Source: Planctomycetota bacterium (GTDB taxonomy: Bacteria; Planctomycetota; Planctomycetia; Gemmatales; Gemmataceae). Taken from it: DNA of 42,939 bases. The position numbers were made by a program, and so were the translations under genes. The stretch lies in the NCBI GenBank assembly GCA_016872595.1, contig VGZJ01000017.1, positions 1-42,939 of the forward strand, in the 5' to 3' direction. The notes under the pieces are model-generated. The model was not told the origin of the DNA, did no database searches, and was given only the letters and a program-made list of their open reading frames with translations. Position 1 is the stretch's first letter; each line of letters starts with the position of its first letter. Below, one piece after another: positions 20,365-28,671 of this stretch.

Positions 20365-21212
20365 TTCTTGGGTTTCTTCGCTTCGCCCTCCAGCAGCTTC
20401 TTCTTGCGGTGCAGGCCGCCGGCGTATCCGGTGAGTGAGCCGTTGGTGCCGATGACGCGGTGGCACGGCACGATCACCGCGACCGGGTTGGTCGCGCACG
20501 CGCGGGCCACGGCGCGCACCGCTGTCGGCGCGCCGATGGCTTCCGCCACCTGCTTGTACGAGCGCGTCTCACCGTAGGGGATCGCGAGCAGGGCGTCCCA
20601 CACGCGGCGCTGGAATGCGGTGGCGCGTACGTCGAGCGGCAGGTCGAGGTGCTGGCGCGCGCCGGCGAAGTGCTTCGCCAGTTCGTCCATCCACGGCTTC
20701 AGCCCGGCGGCGTCGCGCGCGATCTCGGCCTTCGGGAACTCGGCCCGCAGCGCGGCCTCGGTTTCCTTGTCGGTGTCGCCGAAGCTGAGCCAACAGATGC
20801 CCTTCGCGGTCGCGGCCAGCAGCACGCGCCCCACGGGGCACTTGGCGGTGGCGAACCGAATGGCGACCGGCCCGCCCTTCTGGTACTCGCCCGGCGTCAT
20901 GCCGAGGCGCGCCGCGGCGCGCTCGTACAGGCGGCTGCTCGACCCGTACCCGGCGGCGGTCATCGCGGTGGTCACGGTGTCCCCTTTCTTCAGGCCCGCC
21001 TTGAGGCGGGCGAGGCGGCAAGCGTCGGCGTAGCGGCGCGGGCTCACCCCGACCACGCGCGCGAACACGCGCTGGAGGTGCGCCGGACTGAGGCCGGCTT
21101 GCGCGCCCAGTGCGGCGAGCGTCACCGGCCCGTCGTCGAGATTCGCGCGGATGTAATCGCAGAGGTCGGCGACGAGCGAAACGGTCGCGGCGTCGGGCGC
21201 GGGTGGCGGCAT
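20361..21212 (-). CDS. AraC-type HTH / methylated-DNA--protein-cysteine methyltransferase fusion (Ada-like without N-terminal Zn domain)
   Basis: AraC HTH (LAALGAQAGLSPAHLQRVFARVVGVSPRRY), Ogt active site NPVAVIVPCHRVIGTNGSLTGYAGGLHRKKKLL. Confidence 0.9.
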   Translation of the reverse strand: MPPPAPDAATVSLVADLCDYIRANLDDGPVTLAALGAQAGLSPAHLQRVFARVVGVSPRRYADACRLARLKAGLKKGDTVTTAMTAAGYGSSSRLYERAAARLGMTPGEYQKGGPVAIRFATAKCPVGRVLLAATAKGICWLSFGDTDKETEAALRAEFPKAEIARDAAGLKPWMDELAKHFAGARQHLDLPLDVRATAFQRRVWDALLAIPYGETRSYKQVAEAIGAPTAVRAVARACATNPVAVIVPCHRVIGTNGSLTGYAGGLHRKKKLLEGEAKKPKN

Positions 21213-21272
21213 GATCCCACGATACCGCGAGCGGTGAAGGGCGTGCTATCCGGTTCTTGCGCCCCTTACAAG

Positions 21273-21341
21273 TAGTAGGCACACGCCGTGTGTCGTTGCT
21301 GGACGGAAGGTTCAGCAACGGCACACGGCGTGTGCCTACTA
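21273..21341. repeat. Inverted-repeat element, 27-28-bp arms with one mismatch
   Basis: AGTAGGCACACGCCGTGTGtCGTTGCT-N13-AGCAACGgCACACGGCGTGTGCCTACT. Confidence 0.9.
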
Positions 21342-21357
21342 TTCTGAAACACACAGG

Positions 21358-23097
21358 TTACGGCTTCTTGTCCGGTTCCTTCTTGGGGTCCGGGTCTTTC
21401 TTCGGGTCCATGCCGTCCTTGCCCGGTTGCAGTTCGATACCGGCCTTCTTCGGCGGGTTCACGTCCGGGGCGGGCCACACCCGCACCGGGCGCGCGTACT
21501 TCGGGGCCGCGTCGCGGACGCACACGATCAGCCCGTTGTCGGCCGCGAGGTACACGCGGTCGTTCGCCGTGTTCACGACGTTGATGGCGAACTCGCTCAG
21601 GTTCGCGGAGCCGAGCGGGGCCGATTTCTTTCGGGCCGGGTCGGTCGCGCGCTTGGCGTCGAACACGAGGAACCGCCCCTGCCGGTCGCGGACGTACACG
21701 AACTCCTCGTTCGCGCCGATCACCGTATCGGCGCTCTTGTCGCTGCGCCACACCACGGCCCCGGTGTCTCGGTTCACGCACGCCACGCCGCTGTCGTCGC
21801 CGGACGAGTACACGAACCCCTTGGTGACGAACGGCGAGTGGTTGTTGATGCCGCCGGTGTCGGCGCGCCACTTGACGCTCAGCCCGCCGGCGAGGTTGCC
21901 GCTGGCTGCGTCCACGGCCAGTACCGTGCCGTTGCCGAGCGGGAAGTACTGCATCGTCCCGGCCTGCGACGGGCGCGCCGAGATCGCGGACGTGAGGCGC
22001 TCGGTCACTTCCGTCGTCACCTTGCCCACGTCGCCGACTTTGGTGAGCGCGAGTGCGGTTCCTCCTTCGAGGACCGTCCAGACGCGCGTCGGGGTCAGGT
22101 TCGGCTGGTACAGCACGCTCGTGGTGAGGCCGTATTCCCAGCGCAACGGCGGCTCGATGGACTTCGGGCGCAGGTCGGAGAGGAGCAGGGACGCCGCGAC
22201 CGACGGCGGGATCACGCCGAGCGACGGCGTCTGCTGCACGTACTTGCCGGCGTCCGAGTACAAGCGGTACGGGGCCACGAACGACGGGAGTGTGCCGAGC
22301 GACGGCGACGGCGCGCGGTGTTCGAGGTTGTAGGGCGGGACCACGCTGGGTAGCGCGTACAGGGACGGCGTGCGGCTCCCGGTCATCCCGCCGACCGGGG
22401 TTTCGAGTACGCGGGGCCGCGGCGACGCCTCCATCGGGGGCGGCGGGGTCGGGTTGATCGCGCCGGGGTTGTACCGCTTCAACAGGTCATCGACCGGGCT
22501 GCTCGCGGTGTCCTTCGCGCCTTGGGCCAGCTTGTCGATCGGGCCCTTGATCGGGTCGTTGATGACGATGGCGTTCGGCAGGTTGTACACCGCGACGCGG
22601 TGCGCGCCAGCGGTGCCGGGGCGCATCCCGAGCACGCAGTACACGGCGCTCGTGTCGCACGTCAGGCCGACCGTCGGCGGGGTGCCGAGTTCGGCCACGA
22701 ACTCCGTGGCCCCGGTGTAGCGGTAGAAGGCGTACAGCTTCGTGACGTGCGCGACGAAGACGAACTGCGCGTTCGCTGTGCAGGGGTACGAGTTCCCGTA
22801 CGAGCCGTTGCCGAGGCGCGCCATCCACTGCACTTTGCCGGTGGCGGCGTCGAGCGCGACGAACGTGCCGGTGCGCGTCTGGACGAAAATCTGGTCGTCC
22901 AGCGTCTGCACCTGCGTGATCGTGTCGCGGTTACCCGCGACCGGGATGAACTGCGTCCACTCGGTCTTGAGGTTCAGGCGGTCGAGTACGGCCTTGTCCG
23001 GCGGCACGGCCTTCGTGGACGCGGCCCCGGGCTCGGCCGGTGCGAGCGCGACGGCGACAAGCAGAACGACGATCACGAGCGCGAAACGGTGGCTCAT
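21358..23097 (-). CDS. PQQ-like beta-propeller repeat protein (secreted)
   Basis: FVALDAATGKVQWMARLGNGSYGNSYP, ACVNRDTGAVVWRSDKSADTVIG, RVYLAADNGLIVCVRD; signal peptide. Confidence 0.75.
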   Translation of the reverse strand: MSHRFALVIVVLLVAVALAPAEPGAASTKAVPPDKAVLDRLNLKTEWTQFIPVAGNRDTITQVQTLDDQIFVQTRTGTFVALDAATGKVQWMARLGNGSYGNSYPCTANAQFVFVAHVTKLYAFYRYTGATEFVAELGTPPTVGLTCDTSAVYCVLGMRPGTAGAHRVAVYNLPNAIVINDPIKGPIDKLAQGAKDTASSPVDDLLKRYNPGAINPTPPPPMEASPRPRVLETPVGGMTGSRTPSLYALPSVVPPYNLEHRAPSPSLGTLPSFVAPYRLYSDAGKYVQQTPSLGVIPPSVAASLLLSDLRPKSIEPPLRWEYGLTTSVLYQPNLTPTRVWTVLEGGTALALTKVGDVGKVTTEVTERLTSAISARPSQAGTMQYFPLGNGTVLAVDAASGNLAGGLSVKWRADTGGINNHSPFVTKGFVYSSGDDSGVACVNRDTGAVVWRSDKSADTVIGANEEFVYVRDRQGRFLVFDAKRATDPARKKSAPLGSANLSEFAINVVNTANDRVYLAADNGLIVCVRDAAPKYARPVRVWPAPDVNPPKKAGIELQPGKDGMDPKKDPDPKKEPDKKP

Positions 23098-23336
23098 CGG
23101 TGCGACTCCGGCGGGCCGTACGTGGTGCGAGCGCTACAAACTTCCCCTTAGTCTAACAACATTCGCGGGCGAATGTGAGCGCCGATCCTCGCGCGAAGTT
23201 CGCGGCGGGCGCGGCGGGCGTGCGGGTGGCGCGGGTTGTGCCGTCGCGGGCGCGCCCGCGGGCGGGTACCATGGGGCGGTTGCGCCGCGCCCACCGCCGC
23301 GGTTCATCCCGCACTCCGACGCCCGCGAGACGCCCC

Positions 23337-24899
23337 GTGAAGTTGCTCCTCATCAACCCGCGCCTGCCGGAGAGCTTCTGGAGCTTCACGTGGGCCTTTC
23401 AGAACGTCGCGCGCGACAAGCGTGCCGCGATCTCGCCGCTCGGCCTCACTACGGTCGCGGCCCTCACTCCCGCGCATTGGGAAGTCGAGATCGTTGACGA
23501 GAATGTGGAAGAAATCGACTGGACCGCGCGGGCCGATGTCGTCGGCGTGTGCGGCATGGCGGTGCAGTACCCGCGGCAGTGCGAGATTCTGGACCGCTTC
23601 CGCGCGGCCGGCGCGTACGTCGTGGCCGGCGGCAGTTACGCCTCGCTGTGCCCGGAGGAGTACGCCGACCGCGCCGATACCGTGGTGGCCGGCGAAGCGG
23701 AGTACATCTGGCCGCGGTTCTGCCGCGACTATGAAGCACGCGCGCCGCGCGAGCTGTATCAAGAGACGGGAACGGTCGAGATGACCGACAGCCCGGTGCC
23801 GCGCCACGACCTCCTCAAGCTCGACAGGTACCAGTCGGTCGCCGTGCAGTTCTCGCGCGGGTGTCCGTTCCGGTGCGAGTTCTGCGACATCATCGTCACG
23901 TTCGGGCGCAAGCCGCGCGCGAAGGCGCTCGCGCAGGTGGAAGCGGAACTCGACCTGCTGCGCGCCCGCGGGGTGCGGAACGTGTTCTTCGTGGACGACA
24001 ACCTGATCGGCCACCTGCCGCGCTGCCGCGAACTGCTGCCGGTGCTCGCCGCGTACCAGCGCCGGCACCGCTACGCCTTCGGCTTCGGAGCGGAAACGTC
24101 GGCCAACGTCGCCACGCAACCGGACCTCCTGCCGCTGCTCCGCGCCGCGAACTTCAACTGGGTGTTCGTCGGTATCGAGACGCCGAGCCAAGAGGCGCTC
24201 GTTGAAACGCGGAAGGAGCAGAACACCCGCCGCGACCTGTTGGCCTCGGTGCGGGCGATCTACGCGCACGGCATCGACGTGTACGCCAGTTTTGTGGTGG
24301 GCTTCGACGCCGACGACCCGAACGTGTTCGACCGGCAGTACGAGTTCATCGTCGAGTCGGGAATCATGGTCGCGTCGGTCGCGCTGCTGCTCGCGCTGCC
24401 GCGCACACCACTGCACCAGCGCCTCGAACGCGCCGGCCGGTTGCGGCCGATGGACGGCGAGCCGCACCACCTGTGGAACAACCTGATCCAGACGAACATC
24501 GTGCCGCGGGGGATGAGCTACGACGAACTGATCGCCGGGTTCCGCGGCCTGATCCGGCGGCTGACGGGCGACGCGGCGATAGCGGATCGCGTGCGGAACA
24601 AGCTGCCGCACTTCGGCCCGGTGCCGGTGCCGTTCCGCGTAACCCCGCGGGCCGCACTCGGGTACTTCGCGCGGTTCGTGATGCGCGCCTTGCTGCCGCG
24701 CCCGCGCCGCTGGTACCACGTGGCGCGGTCGCTGCTGCCGGTGCTGCGCCGCCCGCGGCTACTGCCGTTCGCGATCCTGAACTGGGTGTTCGGCGTGGCG
24801 ATTCAGGAGTTCGTACGCGACTACCTGCGGCGGTTCGAACCGGACCCGCCCGCGCCGCGCCCGCGTGCCCCGGCGCGCGCGCCGGCGGCCTCTTCGTGA
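23337..24899 (+). CDS. B12-binding-domain radical SAM protein
   Basis: KLLLINPRLPESFWSF, radical SAM CxxxCxxC as GCPFRCEFCDIIVTFGRKPR, FGAETSANVA; GTG start at 23337 preferred over ORF start at 23175. Confidence 0.85.
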   Translation: MKLLLINPRLPESFWSFTWAFQNVARDKRAAISPLGLTTVAALTPAHWEVEIVDENVEEIDWTARADVVGVCGMAVQYPRQCEILDRFRAAGAYVVAGGSYASLCPEEYADRADTVVAGEAEYIWPRFCRDYEARAPRELYQETGTVEMTDSPVPRHDLLKLDRYQSVAVQFSRGCPFRCEFCDIIVTFGRKPRAKALAQVEAELDLLRARGVRNVFFVDDNLIGHLPRCRELLPVLAAYQRRHRYAFGFGAETSANVATQPDLLPLLRAANFNWVFVGIETPSQEALVETRKEQNTRRDLLASVRAIYAHGIDVYASFVVGFDADDPNVFDRQYEFIVESGIMVASVALLLALPRTPLHQRLERAGRLRPMDGEPHHLWNNLIQTNIVPRGMSYDELIAGFRGLIRRLTGDAAIADRVRNKLPHFGPVPVPFRVTPRAALGYFARFVMRALLPRPRRWYHVARSLLPVLRRPRLLPFAILNWVFGVAIQEFVRDYLRRFEPDPPAPRPRAPARAPAASS

Positions 24900-24903
24900 C
24901 GCG

Positions 24904-27267
24904 CTACTTCGTGAATTCGACCTCGAACTCGGCTTCGGACAGCACCAGATACTTGCCGTCGCGCTTGGTGCTGGCGCGCACGGTGAACCGGTGTGTGCCA
25001 GTCACGTCGGCCGCGACTTTCGCGCTCAGCGCGAGCACTTGATCGCTCTTGCCCGCTTCGGCCTTGACCGCGGGCGCGGTCACTTTACCCTTCAGCGCGT
25101 CGGGAGCGATCAGTTCCACCGTCACGGAGTCGGTCAGCGTCGGCACGACGGCCAACTTCACCGGTATCGCGAGCGGCGCGCCGGCCTTCACGACGCGCTC
25201 TTCCTCCGCGACGGACACCTTCAGCAGCGCGCCCTCGATGGACATGGTGATCTGGCCGTTCATCGCGGCGAGGACGTACCGCACGTTCCCCTTCGGGTCG
25301 GGAATCTTGGCGTAGGCGACGAGCGCCATGCGCGACGTGCGCGCGGTCTCCAACCACTCCGGCATGAACACGGGATAAATGGCGCGCGCCGCGCCCGCGG
25401 GAACGACGACATCGTTCCCGCGAATGCCCTGCTTGTGCCGCGACTGCTGTGCCGCCATTTGCAGAACGATCTCACCGTTGAACGGCGCGGTGCGCTCGAC
25501 GATCAGTTCCGCCGGGTGCTCCGCGCCGCGCGGGATGCGCCGCCCGCCGTCCTTCTCGACAGGCGTGATCTTGAACGGCGGCGTGATGGTGCCGCCGACG
25601 AGGATCGCCGGCGTGAGGTGTTCGTCGGGCGACGCGGCCACGAGGTTCCCCGGCGCGGGCGCGAGCGCGACCCGTTCCGCGGGCTTGCCCTCAACGGTCG
25701 AAGTACCCACGACCCTCACGACCGACGTGGTGATCGCGGCGTCCGGCGCGAGCGCGAGCGGCACGTTTAGCGCGGCCGCGCCCGCGGGAATCACAAGCGG
25801 CCCGGTGGCCGTGACGCCCGCGGGCAGTCCGGTGATTTGCAGCGTGATCGGCTCCTTGTGCCCGCCGAGGCGCGTGGCCGTGATCGCCAGTTGCCCCGGC
25901 GTGCCGGCCTTGATCGGCAGCTTCTGAACGGTGCGCAGCACGAAATCCGGCGCAGGCTTTTGCACAACAAGCCGGAACACCGACGCGCGGTCGCGCGCCT
26001 TGCCGGACTGCTCGCCCACCGCGACCGTGTACGTGCCATCGGCGGCGAACGTGTACGTCAGCGCGGCGTCGGTGGTGCCAGGCAGGTCGTCGTTGCGGGC
26101 GACTTCCTTCCCGTCGGGGCCGCGCAGCGCCAGCGTCACGTCGAGCGGCGAACCGAGGGCCTGCGATTGCGCGCTGATGGCTAAGGTGTCGCCCTTCTTG
26201 CCGACCAGCGTGAACAGCTTCTCGGTGTCGGCCGTGGCGAAGGTGCCCGTGGTCGCGCTCGGCACCGCGAGCGCGCGGTTGGCGCTCTCGACCGCTTCCG
26301 TCAGGTCGCTGACCAGCAGCGTAACGGTAGCGTCGCCGTGCGGGGTCTGGAGCTTGTAGTCGAAGCTGTCCTCGCCGGCGGTGGCCGGGAACGCCACCGA
26401 CTTCGTAACGCTTTCGAGCTTGGGTGCGCCGGTCGCGACGCCGGGGCCGACGAACTCGACGGTGCGCGTCTCGCCGCGCTTCCCCGCGGCCGGGAGCACG
26501 GCCAGTACCTTCGGCCCGGCGCTGATCGACAGCCGGTAGACGTATGAGCGGTGGCCGCGGAAGTCGATGTCGCGAACCGAGACCGTGTAATCGGCGTTCG
26601 CGGCAGCGCTGAAGGTGAGGTTGGCGTCGCGGCCCTCGGAATCGACCGCGTCCGCGACCAACTTCCCCGCGGCGTCGCGCACCTCGAGCGCGGCGAGTAC
26701 GTTCGCCCCGAGCCGGCGCGCGGTCAGATCGATTGTCACCGGCCCGGCCTTCGCCGCGCGGAACTGGTAGCGGTCGGTTTCCTCGATCTTGATGAGCCGC
26801 CCGCACACCGCGACCGGCAGGGGCGCGAGCTTCTGCGGCCCGGTCCCTTTCTCGTCTTCAAGAACGTCGGTTCCGTCGGTGACGAGGAACGTGCCCGCGC
26901 CGCTGATGCCGCTGGCGTTGGCGAGTTGCCACCGCACAGGCCCCGGCGGGAACCCGGCCGGGATGGTGAACTTGGCCGGCACTTCGCGCGATACCGGCAG
27001 CGCGCCGCTGAACGCCTTCTGCCCGAACCAGTACGGCGGCGGCGGCAGTAGCAACGCGCTGGGCGGGCCGAGCGCTTCGAGCTTCACACGCGGGTCGTGA
27101 GTGAAGAACTGCATGTCGGGCGTGGCGTCGTACACGCCGAGCACGACGTTGACCGTGGTGCCGGCCTTGCCCGTCGGCGGGTAGACGTAGCCGGCTTCCG
27201 GTGCCTTCTGCGCGAAGGCGCAAGGGGCGAGAGCGAGAAGGGTGAGAGAGGCGAGGAGTGAGCGCAT
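24904..27267 (-). CDS. Secreted planctomycete protein with PPC-type (pre-peptidase C-terminal) domains
   Basis: Signal peptide; PTGKAGTTVNVVLGVYDATPDMQFF; DRYQFRAAKAGPVTIDLTARRLG; repeated beta-rich LAISAQSQALGSPLDVTLALRGPDGKEVARNDD. Confidence 0.7.
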   Translation of the reverse strand: MRSLLASLTLLALAPCAFAQKAPEAGYVYPPTGKAGTTVNVVLGVYDATPDMQFFTHDPRVKLEALGPPSALLLPPPPYWFGQKAFSGALPVSREVPAKFTIPAGFPPGPVRWQLANASGISGAGTFLVTDGTDVLEDEKGTGPQKLAPLPVAVCGRLIKIEETDRYQFRAAKAGPVTIDLTARRLGANVLAALEVRDAAGKLVADAVDSEGRDANLTFSAAANADYTVSVRDIDFRGHRSYVYRLSISAGPKVLAVLPAAGKRGETRTVEFVGPGVATGAPKLESVTKSVAFPATAGEDSFDYKLQTPHGDATVTLLVSDLTEAVESANRALAVPSATTGTFATADTEKLFTLVGKKGDTLAISAQSQALGSPLDVTLALRGPDGKEVARNDDLPGTTDAALTYTFAADGTYTVAVGEQSGKARDRASVFRLVVQKPAPDFVLRTVQKLPIKAGTPGQLAITATRLGGHKEPITLQITGLPAGVTATGPLVIPAGAAALNVPLALAPDAAITTSVVRVVGTSTVEGKPAERVALAPAPGNLVAASPDEHLTPAILVGGTITPPFKITPVEKDGGRRIPRGAEHPAELIVERTAPFNGEIVLQMAAQQSRHKQGIRGNDVVVPAGAARAIYPVFMPEWLETARTSRMALVAYAKIPDPKGNVRYVLAAMNGQITMSIEGALLKVSVAEEERVVKAGAPLAIPVKLAVVPTLTDSVTVELIAPDALKGKVTAPAVKAEAGKSDQVLALSAKVAADVTGTHRFTVRASTKRDGKYLVLSEAEFEVEFTK

Positions 27268-27287
27268 GGAATGGTTTCTGGGTAGTG

Positions 27288-27327
27288 CCGCTTGCGGCTT
27301 AGCAAGAACTCGCGAAGCCGCAAGCGG
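27288..27327. repeat. Inverted repeat CCGCTTGCGGCTT-N14-AAGCCGCAAGCGG
   Basis: Perfect 13-bp arms in the intergenic space. Confidence 0.9.
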
Positions 27328-27334
27328 GGAAAAG

Positions 27335-28660
27335 TTACAGCAGGCTCTCGACGATCTTCCCGCCGTTCACGAGGGGAACAGGCCGACCCAATGGGGTCAG
27401 ATAAGTCTTGTTGGCGTCGATGCCCATCAGGTCGAAGATTGTGCGTAGGATGTCCTCGATGCTGACCGGGTCCGCGACCGGGGCTTGGCCGAGCTTGTCG
27501 GTCGCGCCGATCACCTTGCCGGGCTTGATGCCGCCGCCGGCGAACAGCACGCTCTGCGCCATCGACCAGTGGTCGCGGCCGGCGTCGCCGTTCACCCGCG
27601 GCGTGCGGCCCATCTCGCCCATCATCACCACGAGCGTGTCGTTCAGCATCCCGCGCTGGTCGAGGTCGTTGACCAGCGCGCTGAACGCCATATCCGCGTG
27701 CGGGATCAGTTCCTTCTCCAAACTGGGGAAGCAGGTGAAGTGCGTGTCCCAACTGCCGTGGTCGATGCCGACGAACCGGCACCCGGCTTCGACCATGCGC
27801 CGCGCGAGCAGCGAGCACTGGCCGAGCGACGAGTACCCGTAGGCCTCGCGCATCGCCTTCGGTTCGCTCTTGAGGTCGAAGGCCTTGCGCGCCGCGGGCG
27901 ACGAGATGAGGTCGCGGGCCTTCTGGTAGTAGGTGTTCATGGTCGCGGCGCGACCGTCCTGCGTGCCGGCTTTTTCGGCCTTCTCCAGTTCGCCGAGGAG
28001 TTGCTTGCGGCGTTCGAGCCGCTTCGCGCCCAGCCCTTCGAGCGCCGCGAGGTCTTTCACCTCGAAGTCGGGTTGAACGGGGTCGGACTCGATCACGAAT
28101 GGCGCGTGTTCCGCGCCGTAGAAGCCCGGCCCGCCGGCGGTGAGCGGGTGCGGCAGGTTGATGTACGGCGGCAGCGCGCCGCGCGGCCCCAGCTCGCGCG
28201 ACACGATGGACCCGGCCGACGGGTACACGTCGTTCACCGGCACGCGGCTGTTGGTGCCGTCGGCGAAGTTCGGCTTGTACCCGGTCCAGAAGTAGTGGCA
28301 CCCGGTGGTGTGGCCGTTGTCGTTGTGGCTGTGCGTGCGCAGGATCGTGTACTTGTGGGCGATCTTCGCAGAACGGTGGCAGTGCTCGCCCACCAGCGTA
28401 CCGGTTACGCTCGTCTTGATGGGCTTGTACGGACCGCGCACCTCGACCGCGGCTTCGGGCTTCATGTCCCACATGTCAATCGTGCTGGGCCCGCCCTGAA
28501 GGAACAGGAAGATGCACGACTTGGCTTTCACCTTCTTGTCGGAGGCGGCGTTGGCCGTGCGCTCGAACAGGCGCGGCAGCGAAAGGCCGCCGATCAGCCC
28601 GGACGCGCCGAGGCGGATCGCTTGCCGGCGGGAGAGGCCGTCGCAGTATCGGGCGGGCAT
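27335..28660 (-). CDS. DUF1501 family protein
   Basis: LGASGLIGGLSLPRLF, CIFLFLQGGPSTIDMWDMKPEA, VVMMGEMGRTPRVNGDAGRDHWSMAQSVLFAGGGIKPG. Confidence 0.88.
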   Translation of the reverse strand: MPARYCDGLSRRQAIRLGASGLIGGLSLPRLFERTANAASDKKVKAKSCIFLFLQGGPSTIDMWDMKPEAAVEVRGPYKPIKTSVTGTLVGEHCHRSAKIAHKYTILRTHSHNDNGHTTGCHYFWTGYKPNFADGTNSRVPVNDVYPSAGSIVSRELGPRGALPPYINLPHPLTAGGPGFYGAEHAPFVIESDPVQPDFEVKDLAALEGLGAKRLERRKQLLGELEKAEKAGTQDGRAATMNTYYQKARDLISSPAARKAFDLKSEPKAMREAYGYSSLGQCSLLARRMVEAGCRFVGIDHGSWDTHFTCFPSLEKELIPHADMAFSALVNDLDQRGMLNDTLVVMMGEMGRTPRVNGDAGRDHWSMAQSVLFAGGGIKPGKVIGATDKLGQAPVADPVSIEDILRTIFDLMGIDANKTYLTPLGRPVPLVNGGKIVESLL

Positions 28661-28671
28661 GGCGAAGGTTC

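Noticed and set aside
20361-21212. Full Ada protein with N-terminal phosphotriester-repair domain
   Set aside because: The N-terminal Cys4 zinc domain is absent; the protein starts just before the AraC HTH, a known domain variant.
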